Shown piece after piece: positions 36,682 through 46,868 of a DNA stretch of 64,000 nucleotides. This DNA comes from Euryodendron excelsum (lineage: Eukaryota; Streptophyta; Magnoliopsida; Ericales; Pentaphylacaceae), in contig CM065389.1 of assembly GCA_033060915.1 (NCBI GenBank), positions 8,164,001 to 8,228,000 on the forward strand. The letters run 5' to 3'. The notes beneath the pieces are model-generated. The model ran no database searches. It was not told the origin of the DNA and worked only from the letters and a program-made list of their open reading frames with translations. Numbering within the stretch: position 1 is the stretch's first letter; the number at the start of each line of letters is the position of its first letter. The translations under genes were made by a program, and so were the position numbers.

Positions 36682-39600
36682 TTAGTGCTTCCTCTGTAAA
36701 CAAGCAAAATCATCCAAAGCTCTGAGCACAAGTTCTCTAAATGTCTTTGCAGTATGCAAGTGTAAAATCCCACAATGAATCCGAAGAAAAGTTTATTAAT
36801 ATGAACAGAAGCACAGACACTAACATATACATGTATGATGAGTCCAAACCACTCAACAGCATAAATCTGAAGTATGCTATATACAAAGACTATACCAAAT
36901 CAAAATAGAAATTCCGAACAACTTAGCATGCTTTGACAACCTGTCCTAAACTTTTGTTCTCGAGTATATTTCCATCACTTCAGGTTAATAAATTCACTGA
37001 GAATGATATGATTAAAGACCTTGATTTGCATTTATGTGTTGAGACATTTTGCCAGGTCCTTCAAAATGAAAGACCACCTTGGAAATAGCATGAATCTTTC
37101 AATCTTGGATTCCAGTTAAAGATACCAATTGTCAATTTCTCTTTCTTTCTTTCTTATTTATTAATTCATTATTATTATTATTTTTTTTTTGGGGGGGCGG
37201 GGGGGTTACTATTTGGATAATAGATTCTTAAACTTCAGCAGATTTTGCAAACTGCAAACCTACGACTTTAGTTTTTTAGTATTTTTATATTCAACCAATA
37301 GCATAACCCACAGTTTTGCTGGCAAGGTGGCTTCTAAACCACTTCGCAAACTATATTTAACCCATGATTGCATAATATGCTGGTAGGCAAGAAAAGGACT
37401 TCATTTCAGATGCTAAATGAACCTCCTCCTAAATTTTGTACCCATATATTGACTGCAATTCAAGGATTAAATGGGTCTAAAATATCAGTGGATTATGAAT
37501 AATCACCAGAAAAGTATATCTATCAACCAACATTCTTCAAAAGATGGTGAGGAAGTCTTTATATGAGTCTTGCAATAATACAAGGCATCAGCTTATGTTC
37601 TAGCATCCATGCACTTCTGACAAACACCCAATTCCCCAGACTTATCAGAAGAGGCTCGTCACAAAAGCTACTTTGTGACAAGAATGGCATTAATATGAGA
37701 ATAAAGTTTCTATGGCTCCAGTCAGTTGAACCCAAATAACTTGAGCCCAACCAGGTTTTTGATCAATCTCAAAGCCTTAAATAGGTATTTTTCAAATATT
37801 GGGCCAAGCTTGGTCTAAACATCATCAGCTCAAAGGAAATCCAGTTCAGGCACTCGGGTATTACACACCATGAGCCAACCCAAAGCCTGACATCATGCAT
37901 ATGCATATGCATATGTAAATGTATATATATTTCATGTATGCATATAAAACATATATAGACATGCATGTAGCTGCATGAATGTATTATATGTATAAAAGCA
38001 TATCTGGCATTTGTTTTCTTCCTTGCATCAGCCATGAGAATTTTTTTTATTGAAGTATCCCTTTCAAAGATTTCGTCAAGAGACCCATTCAGTTTATCAC
38101 ACCTCAGCCACCATCAAAGGATCCATTTGGTATAATGCTACAGTGGTACAATGAAGAAGATGCCAATGACAGTAACAAGGTGAAGCAAATTGAAGGTGAC
38201 ATTGACATCTGTGTGAATGGAAGGTTCCAACCTATCAATGGGTGCTCGATGTTTGTTGATGCTATGATGATCTATCATTAGGTAATCACTAGTTCACTCA
38301 CTGGGAACTAGATTTTGTCTTCACATTGTGTTTGTCTTCTTCTTGTCTTGCTCCTAGCTGTTGCTTCCAACTTCCCGTTCTTACCATTTCTCTCCAACAA
38401 CTGCCCTGTATCTCCATGTTTTTCAGGCAAGCAACCCAAGCCTAAACCTAACACATTCTGTTGAGAGTGGGGTGGGCTAGGGCTGCAGTAGATCAGGCTT
38501 GAACTAAAGACTGGGCAGGCCCTAGTAGATCTTGGGGTGGGCCTGGTCAGACCCTTAGGCCAACCAAACCTGCCCTAGTTATAGTAATTATGGGTTTCAG
38601 TCATGGATAAAATGTGCACACGGTCCAGTTAGATCAATTTATCAAGTTACGTAATTAGGTGTTGCCCCGCTTCACAACTAGAGATAAGTTATCAGAAGAC
38701 TAAGTTGTAAACAACGCTAATAAATAATGCATAAGAAAAATAATAGTCAAAGTATTGCATAGTAATACAAGAGAGAATTTCTCAAGCACAAAATAGCTTT
38801 AAAATAAAAGAAATAGATGTAATATCAATTTACAGTAGTAAATTACCTTCTGTTTTTTTGGTCTTCTCTCTCCACGACTGTCATTGCCAAAGCCTGTTAT
38901 TAGCTCATTGACATTGTCCTCCAAGGGTAAACCTTTAATTTCATCATAAAAACTGTCTGTCAGACCAAGCAACCTGGTACAAACAAACAAAGCACCATCA
39001 GGCCAGAATAGATAAGCAAATGCACTCCACAAGTCTCAAGATTTATCAGTTGCATGGGAAATATAAATATCAAGAATTCAGTCACATGAATTAATTTTAC
39101 AAACCACCACTGGAAAAGTTAAAGAGAATATTATATCAATATAGATATTTTATTGCACTTACCCATTTCTTGACTTCTTCAAGTGTTTCATTTTCTGTTT
39201 CTCTATCTTTGTTAGAGGAGCACGAGTAAAAAGCTCCTCCTCTCGCCTCGCACGATCTTCCATCTTGGCCTTATATCTAATAACTTCCCTACTTTCAGTT
39301 CCAACAATTTCTCTCACCTGTATTTCTCAAGCATAATCATATAAAATTAACACAACAATCTTGCCGTCATCCAAAATTAGCAACACGGTAAATCGAAGTT
39401 CACAACTCACCTCTTCAGGTCTTCCCTCGAGATCATCCATCAATTCTCTCACATATGCACTCTGCCTAGATTGTCGCAGAGCTTCTTTATCCTTTCTCAG
39501 TGCATTTCTTTCCTGTTTTGAGATCTTATCTTCCTCCATAGAAGTAGGAGCAAATTTCGGGGGTCGATACAACCCAACACCATCCTGAAGTTCATGGAGA

Positions 39601-42340
39601 TGAGTTAATAAAACAAAAAAACTTTCAAATTGTTCTTCAATTAATGATTTGAAACATGACAAAAAGGAATGAAGATGTCAACTTCAACATGTAAATTGAT
39701 TATTTGTTCAACAACCCCCCCCCCCCCCCAAAAAAAAGAAAAAAGAAAAATAAAATAAATCATATATATATAAAAGTTGTGTTCGCTCCTATAATTTGCC
39801 TCTCCTACGTGGCATTCTAAATGCTCTTACATTTTAAAATGCCACGTCATAGGGGTAATTTGTTAGATAACTATTGAATTTATTGGCAATTGGTTAAATA
39901 ACTATTAATTGACCACACTATTAATTTTATAAGATATATATAAGATAAGATTGAGATAACTATTAAAAATAAAATACTAAAAAGAAAAAGAAAGGCAGGA
40001 CTCCAGAGAAATAAATTACTTGCAGGATTTGTGATTTACAGGACAGTTATGATGTCATAAATCAAAAAAAAAAAAAAAAAAGAGAGCAAAGCATAATAGT
40101 TAGCAAATCAATGATATCACAAGTTTTTTAGTTCTATTAAAGTATTGTGTATCTTTGTCAGGTCGGAATAAAATACTTTAAATTCGAGGATTAAGTTTAA
40201 AAAAAATGACTTAATCAATTGACTATGATTAAATGAAGAACTATTAATTTTTTCTTTCATGCAAAGTATTGAATAAAAAAGTTCTATTGCGATTAATTCA
40301 CCATAGTTTTTACAAGTTTTTTTATTTTTCACAACATTATATTACCATAAAACAAAATAATATTTGTTAAATTTTAAATTGTATACTTAATTATTTTGGA
40401 TTTTAAATCAATTACTTAAAACATATAAATATACAATTACTTTTCCAAATATTTCTTATCCATCCTTCTATAGTAAAAGATAATGGTACGCAAATAGTAG
40501 ATTTTGAAGAATACTTACTCCCCGTGCATTGCACGAATTGACACCTAGTTTAATAACAAAAAGAATATAAAAAATGTAACAGTTATATTTTTTACTTATC
40601 ATATATATATAGATCTTGAGTACCTTTCACTCACCTCAGGAGATAGATTTGTTTTCCTAACAAGCATGTCTGGGTTTGGGCGATATTTCAACAGATCCTC
40701 TGTCTTCTGAGTTGCATCTTCTTCCTTCTCACTCAAACCTACTTTATCTACTGCACTAGCTGTAACCCTTGTGAGCTTCTGAATTTGGTATTGTAGCTTT
40801 TTGTCAATCGGGCGAACCTGTATGAAACAAAATAGTGAGAATTTTGTGAAATCACTAACCAAGTTTAACGATTACTAAGGTGAAAAATAAACCGATCCAC
40901 ACCTTCTCCAAAAATAATCTGATCTCCACAAGGCTCCGAACAACAGGATGTTCCTCTATTGATAAACCTTTTGCTTTGCAAAGCAAATAATAGACAAGTG
41001 ATTGGCAATAGTTTAGAAGCAGCATATGTTTGGCCTCAAGGTAACTTATCCCATCTGCAGTTGGAAAATGATCTGCTTTCACCTAATAGATAAAAACAAT
41101 AATATTAGATAAACAATAAAAATTAAACAATGTTTACCAATTTTTGTATAAAGGGAAAAAGAATAAAATAAATAAATAAAGGATGTGATATATCCTGCAC
41201 AAGGGAGAATTATAAATAAAGCAAACCAATGCAAGTCTTTGACGATTGGAACCACTAAACTAAACTATTTAAAAACACTTTCATAAGCACGAAATCCAAC
41301 TCTTTTGCTCACTGTTTATTGCGACAGAATAAAAAATAGAAAAGTAAACTTTCACTTGTAAACATGTGTTGTGGGTGAGCAGTGGCATTATGGGTAATGC
41401 TGGCGTCATGAAGGTAATGCCAATAGCCTTACAACAAAGGAAGAGTTGTCTACGGTGGCAGCAACTCTGAAGGGGGTAGTGGTGGTAAGATTGTCATCAA
41501 TACTAGAAGGGTCACTTGTGGTATTGAATCTGTTGCTGATGTGATATTTATAGCTGCGAGGAGTTTGCAACAATATTGTTAATGACAGCGGTAAAGATAG
41601 TGATGATGGTTCAATGATGGTCGCTACAGGTGTAGTTACAAAGCAACTTCCTATTATTCCCAAAGCAACTACATTTTGCCAGTCCCAAGAACCTTTTTTA
41701 TTCTATGTGCTTCTCTTGCTTCCCAAACAATACTTCAACACAACTTGTGTGAATGAGAAAAATAGCTTTATGTTATTGTACACAAATATAGAATCATGGA
41801 CACACAAACCTACACATGCATTCAAAAAGCAAGGGCATACTCTCTTTTTTCAGCTTCTCTTGCTTCTGAACAAATATTTCCAAGCGACAATGGAAAATCA
41901 TGAACTTGCCCCTTTTCTGATTACCCCCCCTTCCTTTTCTTCAAAATCCAATACTAGCTTATGCATTTAGGAGCAATATGCTATAAAATGCCTTAAAAAA
42001 TTTGTAACTCAAAGAATGTTTCCTACCTTTGCAGTTAAAGCTTGCACTTTACTCCTCACTGTATCTAATCCTTGCCTCATTTCTTTCAATACTGCAGCTA
42101 ACTGAGCAGCTTCCCTGAAACCACCCAAATCAACAAAATATCAAGAAACTTCCCGTATGAATAGAAGAAGAAAACCGCTATCTCTAACTTCAAGCTATCA
42201 AACTAAGAATTGACAACGGATTTAAACAGCTAAAAGCACAATAAACAAATGCGAATGCATATGTATACACATATGACATGTAACTAAGCTTACTTGTTTA
42301 GCCTCTCATTGTAGCCCTCTGAGTTATCTATCTCCTCCAT
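36682..42340 (-). CDS. NGDN: Neuroguidin/LCP5-like protein (Sas10/Utp3/C1D family)
   Basis: Nucleolar protein of the small-subunit processome family that includes yeast Lcp5 and human neuroguidin; it acts in 18S pre-rRNA processing. Minus-strand coding exons: 42340-42294, 42114-42027, 41082-40903, 40817-40635, 39584-39411, 39317-39163, 38973-38847 and 36693-36682. They join in frame to 321 residues, close to human neuroguidin. The Sas10/Utp3/C1D domain spans residues about 10-105 (GISYLEAKHMLLLNYCQSLV, then HPVVRSLVEIRLFLEK). RPIDKKLQYQIQKL follows at 107-120, then LKYRPNPDMLV and YRPPKFAPTSM, and a basic C-terminus KKQKRKH. The last coding exon supplies only Arg-Lys-His and the stop, after a 2,153-bp intron. 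A 5' non-coding exon near 42635-42720 is probable, because the ATG exon has a clean acceptor (AG at 42363-42364). One intron holds a Helitron. Confidence 0.93.
38054..38281 (+). pseudogene. Unidentified gene fragment, antisense in the last neuroguidin intron
   Basis: A plus-strand frame of 75 codons ending in TAG has normal-looking amino acid composition (PFKDFVKRPIQFITPQPP, then DPFGIMLQWYNEEDA and GDIDICVNGRFQPINGCSMF). It stands out from the AT-rich intron around it. It lacks an ATG at its beginning. It may be a captured exon, a retroposed fragment or a chance frame. I do not recognise the family. Confidence 0.3.
39760..40548 (+). mobile_element. Non-autonomous Helitron in a neuroguidin intron
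   Basis: The 5' end starts TC (TCATATATATATAAAAGTTG) after an A. The 3' end is CTAG followed by T, which fits insertion between A and T. Nine bases before CTAG is a hairpin, CGTGCATTGCACG (40523-40535). These three features define Helitron ends. The 789-bp interior is AT-rich without Rep/helicase. The (C)n(A)n tract just upstream (39714-39738) is outside the element. Confidence 0.8.
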
Positions 42341-42712
42341 GATGCCTTCAAATATAGCTTCCTGCAAGGCTCTAGTTAGCCTCTGTTTACAAAAGAATAA
42401 TCTTTTTCCGAGCCTGGTTAAACAGACATCGTAAATTTTCTCTAAAGCTTCGATATGAGATATTCATCCAGGAAATCAACGAGGGAGAAATACGAAGAAG
42501 AAGAAAACGAGCGATTATCTCGGAAAATTTCACCAGGAACTATTTTCTATCAAATGTGATCGAATCCAAGTAAGTATGCGCATAAACGTACATATATATA
42601 TTAACCCTGACCCTGTTTCGGCAATCGAAGCCGGAGGTCCCTAACCTGAATCTTCCTTGTGGATGTTGCTCTTAAACCGGGTTCGGATCCTCTCCTTCCT
42701 CCCCTTCTGCTT

Positions 42713-42721
42713 AAACCCTAA
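42713..42721. promoter_or_regulatory. Telo-box (AAACCCTAA) at the neuroguidin-like gene's start region
   Basis: AAACCCTAA is the telo-box found near transcription starts of plant ribosomal-protein and ribosome-biogenesis genes. Here it lies at the expected 5' end of the neuroguidin-like gene, about 60 bp downstream (on the minus strand) of a TATATATA at 42778-42785. The gene's predicted role fits this regulation. Confidence 0.6.
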
Positions 42722-42777
42722 TCAGTCTGTTTCAGAGCTTTTGCAGCGTACCGTTTTGCTTTTGCCAACTCCTGTAG

Positions 42778-42785
42778 TATATATA
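42778..42785 (-). promoter_or_regulatory. TATA-like box of the neuroguidin-like gene
   Basis: TATATATA on the minus strand, about 60 bp upstream of the telo-box and above the first donor site (near 42634). Position fits a core promoter; the transcription start is not known. Confidence 0.4.
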
Positions 42786-42874
42786 AGAGGTAAAGAGAGC
42801 TGTTTTTTTTCCCCACACACCCCCGGCCTCGCCCCAAAATCCTCTCCACACTTACCATTGTGCCCAACCTCCCT

Positions 42875-43630
42875 CTCGGTTTATGTTTTTTTTCAGTTTT
42901 ATGTATTTTTTTTAGCTTTGTTTTTTTCATTAGTTTTGTTTCTCTTTTTTAATCAGTTTTGTTTTTTTTTTATCAATTTTATTTTTTTTATCAGTTTTAT
43001 TTTTTTTGGATAAATTTTTTTTTTATTATATGTTTGTAATCTTTTGTTTATTTTTTAGTTGTAAATTTTGGAAGTTATTATTTGTAAAAATTTTTAAAAG
43101 TATAAAAATATAAATCAAAATAAAAAATATATATATGAAAAAAATAATAAAATTACTAATAATTAATAAGCAAACACACTAATAGCTTGCAAATAAACAC
43201 TTTTTTTCAAATAAAAAATCTTTTAGGCCAATATTTATTTAAAGGAAATGAAGAGGTTCTGACATGTGTTAAGGGTTAGAGCAATTTAAAGAGAGAAGGA
43301 GATTCTGATATATGTCAAAAATTAAATAAAACAAAAAAATAAAAAATTTGATGAAAAAAATAATAAATAAAACTGATTAAAAAAATAAACAAAATTAAAT
43401 AAAAATTAAACAAAACTAAAAAAAATAAATAAAGCACCGGTGGGGTGTCGGGTTAGAGGGGTAATTTAAAGGGAGAGTGAGGTTATGACATATATCAAAA
43501 ATTAAATAAAACAAAAAAAATAGAAAAAAACAATAAACAAAATTAATTAAAAATTAATAAAAAAAATACACAAAACTAAATAAAAATTAAACAAAACTGA
43601 AGAAAAAAAAATGAAAGTCAAGGGGGGTGG
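42875..43630. repeat. AT-rich inverted repeat with internal tandem duplication
   Basis: 42875-43010 is a T-rich series of TCAGTTTT/TTTAGTTTTG motifs. 43370-43610 is its A-rich complement (AAAACTGA, ACAAAACTAAA motifs). Within the right side a unit of about 180-200 bp occurs twice: GATATATGTCAAAAATTAAA near 43308 and GACATATATCAAAAATTAAA near 43487, each followed by ATAAAACAAAAAAA. The layout suggests a fold-back element or slippage-expanded repeat. Confidence 0.55.
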
Positions 43631-43734
43631 TAGAGTTGTAATTTCAAAGTAGAGGGAAGGGTATAAAAATAATTGAAATGGGGGATAAGGCCATCGGGGG
43701 CGGTGTCGAGTGGAGAAACAATTTACCTCGAGAG

Positions 43735-43947
43735 CCTTTATTCCCACCCCCTTAACACGGGGGTGGGACGATGGGACAGCTTCGTATAAAATTATGGCCA
43801 ACTTTATCTTTTGGCATATCTCATGTCTCTCCGGTTATTATAAAAAAAAAATTGATAAATTTTTTTTTCTTTTACTCCCACCTCCTGATTTTTTTATTAA
43901 AAAAAGATTGATCAAAATTTTTTAATTTCTTTTTACTTTCACCTTTT

Positions 43948-43991
<44 letters not shown>

Positions 43992-44937
43992 TTTACTCCT
44001 ACCTCCCGATTTTTATAAAAGAAATAAATTTTAATAAAAAATTTTAAAATTTTCTCAAATTTCTCTCTATTTATAAAATTTAATGCAAAACTAATTAACA
44101 TAAATTTTTTTTAAAAACACTAAAGTAAAAGAATTTATATTTATTTTAGGTGTAAATTCACGATCTCTGTGGGAGTTGTCATCGCATTAAGGTACAACCT
44201 TATACTGCACATATTTGACACATATCATTCAGGTTGTTTTACTCACTTGCTATTGAGATCCTTCTTAGTTTCGGTCCAGAAGCGCTGAGAAATAGTTATT
44301 GCTTGTATTGGCGGTAATCATTTCGCTCAAGTTTTCTTACGCCTTCATTACCCTATAACACCCACCTGAGTGTGGTGACGGTAACATGCATCAATCGAAG
44401 CTAGAGAATGGGTTAATACTTATATAGTACAAATGAATTGTGGTCATAAATAATGTGTGGAGGACTGGGTGCTCTCGGAAGAGAGTTTAGAGAAGATATT
44501 GATTAGAAGTTATGTTTTTATGTAATGTTGAATTTAGTACTAGTATTGATATGTTAAAAATTATTATTTTTTGTATGTATTTTTATGACAAATCAAACTA
44601 CTAAAAATGCATTATTAATTTCCAAATATAGTCTCAAATAACAAATCTAAATTTTTTTGTTTTAGTGTTTTTAAAAAAAATTATGTTAATTAGTTTTGTA
44701 TTTATGTTAATAATGCATTTTAAAAAATACATTATTAAATTTTTTTAATAAATAACCGTAGCAGGTGGTATTAAAAGAAAAAAAAATTACCAATGGGTGA
44801 ATGGCATATCAATGGGTGAATGGCAGAGTTGGAGTTTTTTTTTGGAGGGAGGGGGGAATTAAGGGTAAAATTAAAAAGTAAAAAAATTTTAATTGTCCCG
44901 TCAAGTGGGGTGTAAGGGGTTGGGAATAGAGTTATTC
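43735..44937. repeat. Large fold-back element with internal tandem repeats
   Basis: The left end reads TTATTCCCACCCCCTTAACA. The reverse complement of the right end reads CTATTCCCAACCCCTTACAC, with GGGACA further in on both sides. Inner arms also pair: AAAACTAATTAACATAA near 44090 against its complement near 44690. At about 43868-44050 a unit of 60-65 bp occurs three times (TTTTACTCCCACCTCC, TTTTTACTTTCACCTT, TTTTACTCCTACCTCC). The middle (about 44150-44300, ACGATCTCTGTGGGAG) recalls sequence near gypsy LTRs. No clear target duplication. Confidence 0.5.
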
Positions 44938-46184
44938 TATATACAATCCCGAACGTACAAACAAGGGAAGCAGCAATTGTAAAATATTTTTTCACCGTAT
45001 TTTTATTATATATGGAGATAAGTGACTAAGTTATATGTATATGTGTGTGTAGATTAAAAATTTGGTGATAAAAAATAAAGTAAAAATAAAATGTGAGAAA
45101 AATATAATAAAAATACTCTTTTATTTTGTTCTTTTTTTCTCATATATTTTTTTCTTAATAAATTTAGGTTCTAAATACCGCAATAAAGTTAGACCTGTAT
45201 AAGATAATGTGAACCTTACCACCTTAACTTAGTGTCGATTCATGATAAATATATTGTGAACAAAATAAAAAATAATTACTAATGTTATTTTAATTAACAT
45301 TGATCACTTTTTTTTATCGCATTCCATCATATCACTTGCTTGCGTTTGATGAAAATATGTGATAGCCGGATGCTACAACAATTTTGGTTAATATTTGCCT
45401 ATCATCTTATTTTATTTTTTTCTTTTTGGTCAAGGACTACATTTCTTCTTTATTTTTATATATTTGTCTTGGGTTGCATTAGCTTTTGTCTAAGTCTAAA
45501 TTAATAGACGATAGAGTACACATTATTGCTTTTGCTTACTAAGATTGTGCATTATAATGGGAGTAAACAAGATTTACTTTTGTAAAAGTTGAGGCATCTC
45601 ATGTTTATTTATTGTTTTGATGTCGAACTAAATTTTTTTTATTGAAATAATGATAAAATTGCATTAGTTTTTTAGCATAATTTGGAGTTTATTCCCTATT
45701 CAAATTCATTCATTCCTATGCTATCCATATGTCATCTTGTTTTTACATATGCTCGTATTAGGTCTGCAAAACCGAATAATTACTTAATTGTACGGTAAGG
45801 TTCTAAACTTGTTAATTTCTTTGCACAAGAAAAAAAAATAGTTAAGAAATACCAAAAGTGATAAAATTTTTAACACATTAACATTATTAATGGTTCCAGC
45901 ATCAATTTTGATAAAATAAAAAAAGAAATTCCGGTAAATATGCACAAGGGGCTTCATATTGGAAAATCAAATTGACCAGACCAACTTCATTTGGCTATTA
46001 TTTCAATTCTTATTTTCTACTTTTTTTTTGAAATTTATAAAATCACATTTGGCAAATTGGTTTCATAGATTGTTTTTGCCATACAGTGTTTGGTAAGTCG
46101 ATTTTGAAGCTTGTTTTTAGAATTTTTTTTTTTAAACACCATAGTATTAGAAAAAAAAAGTGTTTTTTGAGTTTTTGAAACCTT
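44938..46184. other. AT-rich intergenic DNA
   Basis: About 1.2 kb with no coding or repeat structure that I can support. Confidence 0.5.
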
Positions 46185-46189
46185 ATTAG

Positions 46190-46305
46190 GTTGAGTGTTT
46201 GGTCTGCCCTAGTGGTTGAGGCATCATGAACTTGCTCGTTTGGTGAGGGTTCAAATCCTACCGGCCCCTTCCGTTCCCGCAATTGCCTTGTATAAAAAAA
46301 AAAAG
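46190..46305 (+). mobile_element. tRNA-derived SINE, plus strand
   Basis: A box-like GCCCTAGTGGTTGAGGC, B box GGTTCAAATCC at 46248-46258, then TACCGGCCCC and TTGCCTTGTAT followed by an A tail at about 46292-46304. It shares box spacing and 3' end with the minus-strand copy at 16985-17100. The tail stops 8 bp short of the MULE target duplication at 46313. Confidence 0.8.
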
Positions 46306-46321
46306 ATTAAAAAATCTTATT

Positions 46322-46430
46322 GGGTTAATTACACTTTTTACCCTTACAATTTACATATTGTCCCACTTTGGCTGAGCTTTCAATTTGAACAGTTAATACC
46401 TCACACTTCGGGTCATGGTGCAATTTGACC
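46322..46430 (+). repeat. Left terminal inverted repeat of the MULE
   Basis: About 100 bp pairing with 53765-53877 in inverted orientation. Similarity by eye is around 75-80%. Confidence 0.75.
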
Positions 46431-46868
46431 TTCAGTTGGATGCCGTATATTTTCATAACGGAAAAGGACCACGAGCATATCACGTGTTGTTTAAAGAGGG
46501 GCATTGCTAGTAATTCAACCATTCTCCTGCCCAATTATATAAACCTGTACATAAGTTGTATATTTCAACTGCTATTCTTGAAAAACAAAGAAAGATAAAC
46601 AAAATGAAGAAGATAAGGAAAAACATAAAGGAAAAAAAAAGATTGGATGGAATACTTTGCAACGAAGGGAGACCAAGTTAGACGAGAACTTCGTTGACGC
46701 CTACGAACCTAGGTAGAAGATTTGCAGGATGTGAAAAATATAGAGTAAGCCTACAATGGATTTGTATAAATGTCTAAATGAGGAAAAATTCATACCTTTA
46801 ATGTGTTAATGTTTTAATGAGTTATTTTACAACAACAAGGAGGGTGTGGGTTGTTTATTTGGTATAAC

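Noticed and set aside
41406..41970. Frames on both strands within a neuroguidin intron
   Set aside because: Exons on both sides join in frame without it; no domain recognised.
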